From an uncultured Oscillospiraceae bacterium (GTDB taxonomy: Bacteria > Bacillota > Clostridia > Oscillospirales > Acutalibacteraceae): DNA of 7,387 nucleotides. A program made the translations under genes and the position numbers. This document shows positions 1-6,094 of this stretch, in pieces. The notes below the pieces were generated by a model. It did not search any database and had not been told where the DNA came from. It saw nothing but the letters and a program-made list of their open reading frames with translations. The stretch's first letter is position 1, and every line of letters begins with the position of its first letter. The stretch is taken from positions 1 to 7,387 of the forward strand of contig UREO01000152.1 of NCBI GenBank assembly GCA_900546895.1. The letters are read 5' to 3'.

Positions 1-1124
1 AGGTTCCGCACCTTCGCGGCGGCCTGTTTATGTTCCTCCGACACAATATCGTTCATCAGTCTGGAGATGCTCGCGTTTACATCGATTGCGGGATAGTGGT
101 TTTTATGGGCAAGAGAACGGGTCAGAACGATATGACCGTCGATGATCCCCCGGACGGTGTCGGAAATCGGCTCATTGGTATCGTCTCCCTCCACCAGCAC
201 CGTATAAATGCCGGTAATGGAGCCTTCCTTGAAGTTTCCGCTTCGCTCCAGAAGCTTGGGAAGCTCGGCATAGATAGAAGGCGTATACCCCCGGGCAACC
301 GGAGGTTCCCCGGCCGCCAGGCCGATTTCCCTCTGTGCCATTGCAAATCTGGTCAGGGAATCCATCATCAGCAGAACGTCCTTGCCCTGATCCCTGAAAT
401 ACTCGGCGACCGCGGTGGCGACCGTAGCGCATTTCACGCGGTACATAGCCGGCTGGTCGGAGGTGGCAACCACCAGAACGGAGCGCGCCAGCCCTTCCTT
501 CCCCAGATCCTTTTCAATAAACTCGGTAACTTCCCTGCCTCTTTCCCCGACAAGAGCGATTACGTTGATATCTGCTTTGACATTTTTCGCAATCATTCCC
601 ATGAGAGTGCTCTTGCCGACGCCGCTTCCGGCGAAAATCCCCATTCTCTGTCCCTTGCCAATGGTCAGCATCCCGTCTATCGGCTTGATGCCAAAGGTAA
701 GCTGCTCGCTGATCCGGGGCCTTTCCAGAGGATTGGTGTAAGTGGAATCAACATCGTAATACTGCTGAATATCAAATTCACCCAGTCCGTCAATGGGCCT
801 GCCCGCGGCGTCGATGGTCCTGCCCGCCAAAAAATCCCCCACCGGAACGCGGAGCTTGCTGCCGGTGGAACGCACCAGGCTGCCGGGGCCGATGCCCTTG
901 ATATCGCCGTAAGCCATCAGCAGGATATTGCTGTTTTTAAACCCGACGACTTCAGCCATGACTGTTTTTTCGTCGTTGGAATTGCGGATGATGCAGATAT
1001 CGCCGACATTGGCCCTCAGGCCGGTGGTCTCAATCATCATGCCGACGATATTTTTCACCTTGCCGATATAACAGAGCGGATTCAATTTTTCCAAAACATC
1101 GTAGGAATCCTGAAAATTCAACAT
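1..1124 (-). CDS. fliI: Flagellar protein export ATPase FliI (3' end cut by window edge)
   Basis: This is the ATPase of the flagellar type III export apparatus. It sits at the cytoplasmic face of the basal body, forms a ring and couples ATP hydrolysis to unfolding and delivery of export substrates; FliH is its partner. I translated 374 codons on the minus strand, to the window edge with no stop. Relatives are about 435-440 residues, so roughly 60 C-terminal residues are missing. Visible motifs are a Walker A loop GIFAGSGVGKST (Lys at about residue 171), GERGREV (catalytic Glu about 194), a Walker B strand LLMMDS (Asp about 255) followed by LTRFAMAQREIGLAAGEPP, and a YTPSIYAELPKLLERSG stretch typical of FliI/SctN enzymes. 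The start is ATG at 1124, with GGAG six bases upstream. An in-frame ATG at 1136 would add four residues but lacks a ribosome site. It lies 28 bp after fliH, as the last visible gene of the operon. F1/V-type beta subunits are excluded by the FliI-type motifs and the context. Confidence 0.97.
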   Translation of the reverse strand, partial: MLNFQDSYDVLEKLNPLCYIGKVKNIVGMMIETTGLRANVGDICIIRNSNDEKTVMAEVVGFKNSNILLMAYGDIKGIGPGSLVRSTGSKLRVPVGDFLAGRTIDAAGRPIDGLGEFDIQQYYDVDSTYTNPLERPRISEQLTFGIKPIDGMLTIGKGQRMGIFAGSGVGKSTLMGMIAKNVKADINVIALVGERGREVTEFIEKDLGKEGLARSVLVVATSDQPAMYRVKCATVATAVAEYFRDQGKDVLLMMDSLTRFAMAQREIGLAAGEPPVARGYTPSIYAELPKLLERSGNFKEGSITGIYTVLVEGDDTNEPISDTVRGIIDGHIVLTRSLAHKNHYPAIDVNASISRLMNDIVSEEHKQAAAKVRN

Positions 1125-1152
1125 TTTTCGCTCCATCTTTAATAATTGACCG

Positions 1153-1947
1153 TTATACTTGGAGTGCCTCTTTGATTTTTTTCATCTGCGTGTTCACGCC
1201 GGCATCGACCATCCGGTCGGGCATTTCTATAATACAGTCGCCGTCGTCCATATCGGGAGAGATTTCCATTTTGATGCTGTCTGAAACATCGCTGAGCGCC
1301 TCAGCAATGGACTTGTCCACCTTCTGCAGCAGCGTTTTTGTGTTCTTGGAGACGAAGATTCTGACCCATTCCTGATTGCGATAGGCATCCACCGCATTGG
1401 TAATGATGGATTGCATCGCTTTTTCATTCATGCCCAGCTCCCGCCGGATAACTTTTTCAGCAATCGAGACAGCCAGCTTTTTAAGATCGGCCTCATATCT
1501 TTGCAAAATTTCGGCCTTCGCGGTTTCCACGGTATCCAGCATTTTGGAAAGCTCTTCGGCGGCGGCCCGATTCTCTTCTTCGGCTTTCTGCAGACCCGCC
1601 TGACAGCCTTCCTCATAACCGTCCCGGTACCCGAGCTCCAGCCCCTCTTTTTTTCCTTCCGCAAAGCCCCTGCCGTAGCCTTCCTCCCTGCTTTGCACCA
1701 GAACCTGAGCGGCCTCCTGATTCATCTGCTGAGTGGATTCCCGCACCTTGTTCGCGGTGTAATTCTGGGCGGCTTCAATAATCTGCTGCGCTTTCTGAAA
1801 GGCTTCGTTTACAATTTTTCTATGCTGATCCTCTTGCGGCGGCGGATCAGGTACTGCCGGAACGCTCCCGTTGTTCGCCGGAAAGGCAGTCCCGTTTTTA
1901 ACCGTGACATACTGGGAAGCTTTAATAACGTTAGGCAATAACCTCAT
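1153..1947 (-). CDS. fliH: Flagellar assembly protein FliH
   Basis: FliH binds the FliI ATPase, holds it in check and tethers it to the C-ring and export gate in the cytoplasm. The protein is 264 residues, normal for the family. Residues 1-40 are variable and proline-rich. Residues 45-85 and 120-160 look like long charged helices or coiled coil. Residues 90-118 carry glycines every fourth position, a hallmark of FliH. The C-terminal third (about 155-264, with SIAEKVIRREL and a DDGDCIIE stretch) resembles the FliH/SctL and V-ATPase E-subunit fold. The start is uncertain. ATG at 1947 overlaps the end of fliG by 17 bp, and its purine-rich GGAAAGG abuts the ATG. A TTG three codons later has GGATGAGG three bases upstream. 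Either way, translation is probably coupled to fliG. The assignment rests on the GxxxG ladder plus its position between fliG and fliI. Confidence 0.93.
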   Translation of the reverse strand: MRLLPNVIKASQYVTVKNGTAFPANNGSVPAVPDPPPQEDQHRKIVNEAFQKAQQIIEAAQNYTANKVRESTQQMNQEAAQVLVQSREEGYGRGFAEGKKEGLELGYRDGYEEGCQAGLQKAEEENRAAAEELSKMLDTVETAKAEILQRYEADLKKLAVSIAEKVIRRELGMNEKAMQSIITNAVDAYRNQEWVRIFVSKNTKTLLQKVDKSIAEALSDVSDSIKMEISPDMDDGDCIIEMPDRMVDAGVNTQMKKIKEALQV

Positions 1948-2944
1948 CCTTTCCGCTCTTGCTGATGACTAACTCGCCCTCGCTTTCAAGACGCCGGATA
2001 ACACCGACAATCCGCTGCTGTGCTTCTTCGACGTCCCTAAGCCGGACATTGTGCGTGAATTCCAGATCGGATTTGATGGTTTCGGTTGTACGGTTCGACA
2101 TATTTTTGAAGATGACCTCGGAAACCTCCTGATTGGCTCCCTTAAGCGCGAATACCAGATCCTTGGAATCCACTTCGCGCAGGAAACGCTGAATGGACAT
2201 ATCGTCCAGAACGGTGATGTCTTCGAAGACGAACATTCTCTTTTTGATTTCATCGCAGAGCTGTGCGTCCTTGCGCGTCAGTTCATCAAAGATATACTTT
2301 TCGTTGGCGCGGTCCATATTGTTCATAATGTCCGCAATATAATTGACACCGCCAAATTCCATGAAGTCCATAGACATCAGCGTAGAAACCTTGTTTTCAA
2401 GGTTGCTTTCCACAATTCTGATAATTTCAGGGGAAGTGCGGTCCATAGTGGCAATCCGCTCCACGACGTCAAGCCGCTTGTCTTTCGGAAGATCCGCAAT
2501 AATCATGGCCGCCTGATCCGCTCTGGCATAGGAAAGAACCAAGGCAATGGTCTGCGGATGCTCGTTCTGAATCATTGCCATCAAATTTTTATAGTCGGTT
2601 TTTCGGATAAACTCAAAGGCCTTGGTTCTCAGCGACTTGGTGACGCGCTCCAGAAGAGACGACGCCGTCTGGGCGCCATACGCCTTTTCCAGAACATTCT
2701 TTGCGTATTCCATGCCGCCTTCCGTAATGACCTTCTGGGTCAGGCAAACCTGATAGAAATCCCCGAGAACTGTTTCAATTTCTTCGGAAGGCATGTGGGA
2801 CATTCTCGCGATTTCATAGGTCAGCTGTTCCACTTCGTCTTCTTTCAGATATTTGTAAACCCTGGAAGCATTTTCCGCTCCCAACGAGATAATGACAGCG
2901 GCAGCTTTCTGCTGTCCGCTCATCTGCTTATCTGCCATTGCCAT
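1931..2944 (-). CDS. fliG: Flagellar motor switch protein FliG
   Basis: FliG is the rotor protein that sits on the MS ring, receives torque from the MotA stator and changes conformation with FliM to reverse rotation. The protein is 337 residues, the usual family length. The N-terminal domain (about 8-100) binds the FliF C-terminus. The middle domain carries EHPQ at 128-131, and the GGV hinge is at 198-200. MFVFEDI begins at 237, and the C-terminal torque domain covers about 240-330. By alignment to remembered E. coli numbering, the charged torque residues are K268, R285, D293 and R301, with Ser292 where E. coli has D288. AGAGGAG at 2948-2954 lies 3 bases before ATG 2944 and 9 bases before the in-frame ATG at 2938. 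The second ATG (335 residues) has the better spacing. The gene overlaps the end of fliF by 17 bp (11 bp with the second start), suggesting translational coupling between physical partners. Confidence 0.98.
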   Translation of the reverse strand: MAMADKQMSGQQKAAAVIISLGAENASRVYKYLKEDEVEQLTYEIARMSHMPSEEIETVLGDFYQVCLTQKVITEGGMEYAKNVLEKAYGAQTASSLLERVTKSLRTKAFEFIRKTDYKNLMAMIQNEHPQTIALVLSYARADQAAMIIADLPKDKRLDVVERIATMDRTSPEIIRIVESNLENKVSTLMSMDFMEFGGVNYIADIMNNMDRANEKYIFDELTRKDAQLCDEIKKRMFVFEDITVLDDMSIQRFLREVDSKDLVFALKGANQEVSEVIFKNMSNRTTETIKSDLEFTHNVRLRDVEEAQQRIVGVIRRLESEGELVISKSGKDEVIA

Positions 2945-4559
2945 CGTCTCCTCTCAGCCAGGACCGGATCAGTTGAGCGGCAATTTCAGGATTCTGTGAG
3001 GAGAAGTCCTGAATTTCTTTGGTCAAAGCCTGTTCCTTGGACGCTTTTTCAGCACGTGCGTCTTCGATTGCCTGCAATTCAATCTCTTCCTCTTCTTCTT
3101 CCGGTTGCTGCTCTTCCTCTTCTTCCAGACGGTCTTTCAGAGAAGCATCCTCCTCATTTTCTTCCTCTTCCAGCTGGGCCATCTCAAGCATTTTTTTCTT
3201 CTTGCGTCCGCGTGCAACCATCGCCGCAACAAGGATGACGATCAGCAGGGTGAACAATGCAGCACCGCCGATAATCAGAATCTGGTTTAACGGGAGGGCC
3301 GTCGGCGACGGACCGACGGTTTGCTGATCCCCAGTCGGGAAAACGGCGTTGTATACAGCCACCTTATCCGGCTGTATGGCAGCGGCGTAGGCGGCAAGCT
3401 TTGCAATCTCCTGCTTCTGGGTGTCGTCCATCATTTCCTTATTGACGGCGACAGAAATCGTCATATCCGCAACGCTTGCGGCGTCCCCCTGAATCTGCTG
3501 TTTTACCTGGCTCACAAGATATTTGTAACTTTCGCTGTCTTTTGTGTAAATCGTATCACCGTTCACGGTCACGCCCGGATAAGTTGTGGTCTCCGTATTG
3601 GATTCGGTTCCGGCGGCTCCCCCTGTTGTTTTCTGGCCGCCAGTTTCCTGCTCCTTCTGCGTTTGGGATTCGCTGATAACGCCCTTATTGTCCTGTGACG
3701 GATTATAAGTGATGATCTCCTGTACTTTTTTATCTACATCCATCACGCTTTTGGCAGTTACTTTTACATTGTTCTGGCCAAAAAGCGGCGCCAGGACCTT
3801 GAGGACGCTTTTCTCAATATCATTTTCATATTCCTTTTCGATTTGAAGCTTGAATTGTGAAATATTGACCTGGTTCGCTCCATCTGTATCGGAAACATTC
3901 AGCTCATTGCCGGTGGCCGTATCGATGACCGCCACGTCGTCCGTTTTTAAATTCGGCACGCTTTTTGCAACCAATTGCTTGATTCCGTTGATCTGGGACG
4001 ATTCCAGCGTTTTTCCCGTCGCCAGCGTTACCGTGACGGAAGCGGTCGGCGTTTCGGAATTTTCGTCCCACGCATAGCCGCTGCTGTCGGGAATACTGAT
4101 GGTCACATTGGCGTTCTTGATGCAGTCCAGTGTTTTGATAACGGCCTCCAGCCTTTGGTTCAGCTGGTATTTTTCTATGGTTTTCTTTTCAAAATCTGTG
4201 GACATGATATCGACATTGTTGGTAAAGAAATCATAATTCGGCGCCGTTTTCGGATACCCCTCGTTGGCCAGTTCCATCCTCAGGGCATTTTCCTTATCCT
4301 TAGGAACCATAATGGTGCCGTTGTCCTCTTTATAACTGATATCCCGATCGCGGAGTTCGTTCATAACCTCAACAGCCTCTGTGCGATCCATCCCGGGATA
4401 AAGCACTACATAGGGCTGCCTGTTCAGCAGAATCCCCACAATTACAGAAAGCAGGATAATTCCGCCGAAAACGCTTACGATGATTATTTTTTTCTTCTTT
4501 GTTAAATTTGCCCAAAAAGCTTTCATTGGGTCAATATATTTTTTAATTTGTATATTCAT
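2928..4559 (-). CDS. fliF: Flagellar MS-ring protein FliF
   Basis: FliF builds the membrane-embedded MS ring, the platform for the rotor, rod and export gate. It is 543 residues, within the family range. A basic stretch (KKKK, 21-24) precedes transmembrane helix 1 at about 25-45. Ring-building motifs follow: YVVLYPGMD at 50-58, an LGVPxxG-like stretch ending NEGYPKT near 99-104, and EKKTIEKYQLNQRLE with VTISIPD in the first half. Residues 295-335 are a Gly/Thr/Gln-rich linker. Helix 2 spans about 425-449, followed by basic RGRKKKK. An acidic cytoplasmic segment at about 464-493 is mostly glutamate. The C-terminus (about 513-538, with NPEIAAQLIRSWL) is the FliG-binding tail. ATG 4559 is preceded by an in-frame stop three bases upstream of ACA, so no longer start exists. 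Its ribosome site is poor: CGGGT at close range, with a better GGAAGGGTG at 4575-4583 that is 15 bases away. Confidence 0.98.
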   Translation of the reverse strand: MNIQIKKYIDPMKAFWANLTKKKKIIIVSVFGGIILLSVIVGILLNRQPYVVLYPGMDRTEAVEVMNELRDRDISYKEDNGTIMVPKDKENALRMELANEGYPKTAPNYDFFTNNVDIMSTDFEKKTIEKYQLNQRLEAVIKTLDCIKNANVTISIPDSSGYAWDENSETPTASVTVTLATGKTLESSQINGIKQLVAKSVPNLKTDDVAVIDTATGNELNVSDTDGANQVNISQFKLQIEKEYENDIEKSVLKVLAPLFGQNNVKVTAKSVMDVDKKVQEIITYNPSQDNKGVISESQTQKEQETGGQKTTGGAAGTESNTETTTYPGVTVNGDTIYTKDSESYKYLVSQVKQQIQGDAASVADMTISVAVNKEMMDDTQKQEIAKLAAYAAAIQPDKVAVYNAVFPTGDQQTVGPSPTALPLNQILIIGGAALFTLLIVILVAAMVARGRKKKKMLEMAQLEEEENEEDASLKDRLEEEEEQQPEEEEEEIELQAIEDARAEKASKEQALTKEIQDFSSQNPEIAAQLIRSWLRGDDGNGR

Positions 4560-4596
4560 TGTTTAACCCGCAATCACCCTTCCAGTATACTTTGGC

Positions 4597-4902
4597 CTAA
4601 ACACTGATCCTCATGACTTCATTATACGCGTCAAGGGCCTTGTTGCGGAGCTGAACCAGCATCTGCACGGAAAGGGTTGCTTTTGTAGACGCAATGGCGA
4701 TATCATGCAAATTGTCGGACTGACCGGTGGTCAGCTTGTAAAGCTCCTGGTCAAGGCCGGCATTGGTCGTTTTTACATTCTGGACAGCGTCCTGAAAAAG
4801 ATCCTGAAACGGAACTCCTGCGCTATTTCCGGAAGAAGATACCTTTCCGGAGCTTTCAGGATCAATGATGGAGTTGATTTTTTCGATCGGCATTATCTGC
4901 AA
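4597..4902 (-). CDS. fliE: Flagellar hook-basal body protein FliE
   Basis: FliE is the small periplasmic adaptor that joins the MS ring to the proximal rod and is the first protein exported. It is 101 residues, the normal family size. The conserved C-terminal half is unmistakable: a TGQSDNLHDIAIA segment (59-71), then KATLSVQMLVQLRNKALDA and NEVMRISV at the end. The N-terminal 35 residues are variable and Ser/Gly-rich, and PFQDLFQDAV begins at 31. The start chosen is TTG at 4902, because GGGGAGGT at 4911-4918 lies 8 bases upstream. The ATG three codons later would be 17 bases away. That ribosome site overlaps the last codons and stop of flgC, leaving a 6-bp intergenic gap. fliF follows 37 bp downstream. 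Confidence 0.97.
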   Translation of the reverse strand: MQIMPIEKINSIIDPESSGKVSSSGNSAGVPFQDLFQDAVQNVKTTNAGLDQELYKLTTGQSDNLHDIAIASTKATLSVQMLVQLRNKALDAYNEVMRISV

Positions 4903-4908
4903 TTTACG

Positions 4909-5358
4909 TTACCTCCCCAATTCCAAAGCCTTTACCGCCATTCCCTTTACGGCGTTAAAGGCGGTCAGATTTGCATCGTACGCTCTGGTGACCGACATCA
5001 TGTCCAGTGTTTCTTTGATTGGATCCACGTTCGGCATCATCACATAGCCCTGTTCGTTCGCGTCCGGATTGGCAGGGTCATAAACAGGGGTAAAATCGCT
5101 GGGATCTTCCGCAATTTCGGAAACCTTTACCCCTTTGGGTGTCTGCTCCGATTCATTTTCACTCATTTTTCTGTCAAGAATATGCCGGAAAGATTTTTGT
5201 TCCGCCGGTTCATAAACGACAACTTTTCTACGGTAAGGTCCTCCGTTTTCCGTTTTGGTGGTAGAGGCGTTTGCGATATTCTCAGAAATAACATCCATGC
5301 GAAGCCTGCTCGCAGTAAGGGCAGAACCGCTGATATCCAGCGAATTTAAAAAGGCCAT
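4909..5358 (-). CDS. flgC: Flagellar basal-body rod protein FlgC
   Basis: FlgC is a proximal rod subunit exported through the flagellar type III system and assembled in the periplasm/cell wall above FliE. It is 149 residues, typical for FlgC. The N-terminal rod helix is followed by the flagellar rod/hook signature ENIANASTTKTENGGPYRRK (residues 26-45). GVKV and DPSDFTPVYDPANPDA follow in the middle, then GYVMMPNVDP at 104-113. The C-terminal helix MMSVTRAYDANLTAFNAVK (120-138) is the family's conserved end. No cleavable signal peptide is present, as expected for an export-apparatus substrate. The start ATG 5358 has AGGAGG at 5366-5371, 7 bases upstream. It lies 37 bp after flgB, and a perfect hairpin sits at that junction. 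Confidence 0.98.
   Translation of the reverse strand: MAFLNSLDISGSALTASRLRMDVISENIANASTTKTENGGPYRRKVVVYEPAEQKSFRHILDRKMSENESEQTPKGVKVSEIAEDPSDFTPVYDPANPDANEQGYVMMPNVDPIKETLDMMSVTRAYDANLTAFNAVKGMAVKALELGR
4911..4918 (-). promoter_or_regulatory. Ribosome-binding site that fixes the TTG start of fliE
   Basis: GGGGAGGT on the minus strand lies 8 bases before TTG 4902 and 17 bases before the alternative ATG at 4893. It is embedded in the final codons of flgC and includes the first base of its stop, so ribosomes finishing flgC would sit on it. Confidence 0.8.
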
Positions 5359-5385
5359 ACGAATTCCTCCTACTATTTCATTCTA

Positions 5386-5407
5386 GGAAAGTCCATCAGG
5401 ACTTTCC
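5386..5407 (-). repeat. Perfect 9-bp hairpin at the flgB/flgC junction
   Basis: GGAAAGTCC at 5386-5394 and GGACTTTCC at 5399-5407 are perfect reverse complements around a 4-base loop that contains part of the flgB stop codon. In the mRNA the stem starts in the last codons of flgB and ends about 14 bases before the flgC ribosome site. No run of U follows, so it is unlikely to stop transcription. A role in mRNA stability, processing or coupling between the two genes is an inference. Confidence 0.75.
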
Positions 5408-5782
5408 GTCCGTAATGGCGTATCTCAGCCGTGAAAAATAATCTGAAAGCTCACGCAGAGAATAATAATAGTTAATCTGCGACCTGGCCAGCTCTATATT
5501 CTCTTTTTCCGCGTCCACGTTATTTCCGTCCAGCCGTAAAGATTCGTCATCCGATACGCTGGTCTGCGGAGTTGTGCTTTCAATCCGGCTGATCAGATCG
5601 CCGCTGTTTTCGCCGCCCTCGGCCATCAGATTTTTCAGTTGATCCTCAAAGCTGACGGACTTACTCTTATACCCCGGTGTTTCAATATTGGATATGTTGT
5701 CGGAAATTTCCCGCTGCCTTACCCACAGGCCGTCCAGGTCCTTGTTCAATAACGCAGCGGAAACACTGTTAAACCAATCCAA
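5396..5782 (-). CDS. flgB: Flagellar basal-body rod protein FlgB
   Basis: FlgB is the most cell-proximal rod subunit and the first gene of the operon. At 128 residues it matches the family. The N-terminal helix (about 10-28) leads into NISNIETPGYKS (29-40), the rod-protein signature. SVSFEDQL follows at 42-49. LDGNNVDAEKEN (84-95) and the C-terminal helix with YYYSLRELSDYFSRLRYAI (105-123) complete the FlgB pattern. The start is TTG at 5782. AAGGG at 5790-5794 lies 7 bases upstream, and no ATG of this frame gives a full-length protein. The last codons (GKS and stop) form one arm of a hairpin with the flgB-flgC spacer. Transcription probably starts near 5917, giving a leader of about 135 nt with a large inverted repeat. 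Confidence 0.97.
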   Translation of the reverse strand: MDWFNSVSAALLNKDLDGLWVRQREISDNISNIETPGYKSKSVSFEDQLKNLMAEGGENSGDLISRIESTTPQTSVSDDESLRLDGNNVDAEKENIELARSQINYYYSLRELSDYFSRLRYAITDGKS

Positions 5783-5789
5783 AGCAATT

Positions 5790-5794
5790 CCCTT
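5790..5794 (-). promoter_or_regulatory. Ribosome-binding site for the TTG start of flgB
   Basis: AAGGG on the minus strand, within AAGAAGGGAA, lies 7 bases before TTG 5782. The next in-frame ATG is deep inside the gene and would remove the conserved rod-protein signature, so the TTG start is favoured. Confidence 0.7.
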
Positions 5795-5816
5795 CTTTCA
5801 ATCAATAAAATCATTA

Positions 5817-5885
5817 AAGTACGGTCACGAATTTCTCTGAATAACTTACAAATAATTTCAAAGATATAAATTCGTGACCGAACTT
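5817..5885 (-). repeat. Long inverted repeat in the flgB leader
   Basis: CGGTCACGAATTT at 5822-5834 is perfectly repeated in reverse complement at 5868-5880. One A-A mismatch outward, the arms continue with AAGT (5817-5820) and ACTT (5882-5885), giving 18-bp arms around a 33-base AT-rich centre. It lies inside the predicted leader RNA of flgB, ending about 22 bases before the ribosome site. As RNA it would form a strong stem. The downstream side is T-rich but lacks a clean U run, so a simple terminator is doubtful. Other readings are a protein-binding operator or a small invertible segment. Confidence 0.85.
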
Positions 5886-5923
5886 ATAAAAATAATAATT
5901 GTTTTATATCATATATTTACCTA

Positions 5924-5953
5924 ATTATATATGCAAATAATGACAAAAGTCAA
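5924..5953 (-). promoter_or_regulatory. Sigma-A-type promoter for the flgB operon
   Basis: On the minus strand, TTGACT (5948-5953) and TATAAT (5924-5929) are separated by 18 bases; the first matches the -35 consensus at 5 of 6 and the second is perfect. The start of transcription would be near 5917, giving a leader of about 135 nt. A weaker overlapping pair, TTGCAT-N17-TATGAT (5931-5936 and 5908-5913), could serve as a second start. No sigma-28 motif is seen in this direction, consistent with an early-class basal body operon. Confidence 0.75.
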
Positions 5954-5954
5954 C

Positions 5955-5976
5955 TAAAATTCGCTTAAAATTCGCT
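5955..5976. repeat. Two tandem 11-bp repeats abutting the flgB -35 box
   Basis: TAAAATTCGCT occurs twice without a gap (5955-5965 and 5966-5976), and a shortened third copy, TAATTCG, begins at 5977. The repeats end one base from the -35 hexamer of the flgB promoter. The 11-bp period is about one helical turn, so both copies face the same side of the DNA. This position fits an UP element or activator/repressor sites; the binding protein is unknown. Confidence 0.7.
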
Positions 5977-5980
5977 TAAT

Positions 5981-5994
5981 TCGAAATATTTCGA
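5981..5994. repeat. 14-bp perfect palindrome upstream of the flgB promoter
   Basis: TCGAAATATTTCGA is its own reverse complement. It is centred about 70 bp upstream of the predicted flgB start and about 110 bp upstream of the flgM start, where an operator for a dimeric regulator could lie. Its TTCG cores resemble those in the adjacent tandem repeats. Function is inferred from form and position only. Confidence 0.6.
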
Positions 5995-6066
5995 TTGTAT
6001 TTTTTATTTCATAATCATGCAATCAATGATATCGTAAAAAAGTATTTAGAAATTAAGCTTTTTTTT

Positions 6067-6094
6067 CTAAACATTTAATGAAACATGCCGATAA
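6067..6094 (+). promoter_or_regulatory. Sigma-28 (FliA/SigD) promoter for flgM-flgN-flgK
   Basis: CTAAA at 6067-6071 and GCCGATAA at 6087-6094 are separated by exactly 15 bases. This is essentially the ideal motif for the flagellar sigma factor. Transcription would start near 6101, giving a very short leader of about 15 nt in front of the flgM start. A run of eight T lies immediately upstream. The promoter places flgM under the sigma factor that FlgM itself inhibits. Confidence 0.93.

Noticed and set aside
30..1142. Long plus-strand open frame of 370 codons opposite fliI
   Set aside because: It is antisense to a gene with intact Walker motifs, has low-complexity His/Gln-rich composition typical of a shadow frame, and shows no recognisable domain or ribosome site.
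2051..3238. Long plus-strand open frame of 395 codons opposite fliG and the end of fliF
   Set aside because: It runs across the fliF/fliG boundary in antisense, and its composition mirrors the opposite strand. The minus-strand genes are certain.
5817..5885. Leader inverted repeat as a simple intrinsic terminator or transposon ends
   Set aside because: No clean U run follows on either strand, the centre is only 33 bp with no coding capacity, and I saw no target-site duplication.
5783..5917. c-di-GMP riboswitch in the flgB leader, as in C. difficile
   Set aside because: The conserved core of the known class I or II c-di-GMP riboswitches is not visible; the leader holds only the AT-rich inverted repeat.
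6051..6066. AAGCTT followed by eight T as a terminator
   Set aside because: There is no GC-rich stem before the T run, and it lies directly upstream of the sigma-28 promoter with no gene ending nearby on that strand.
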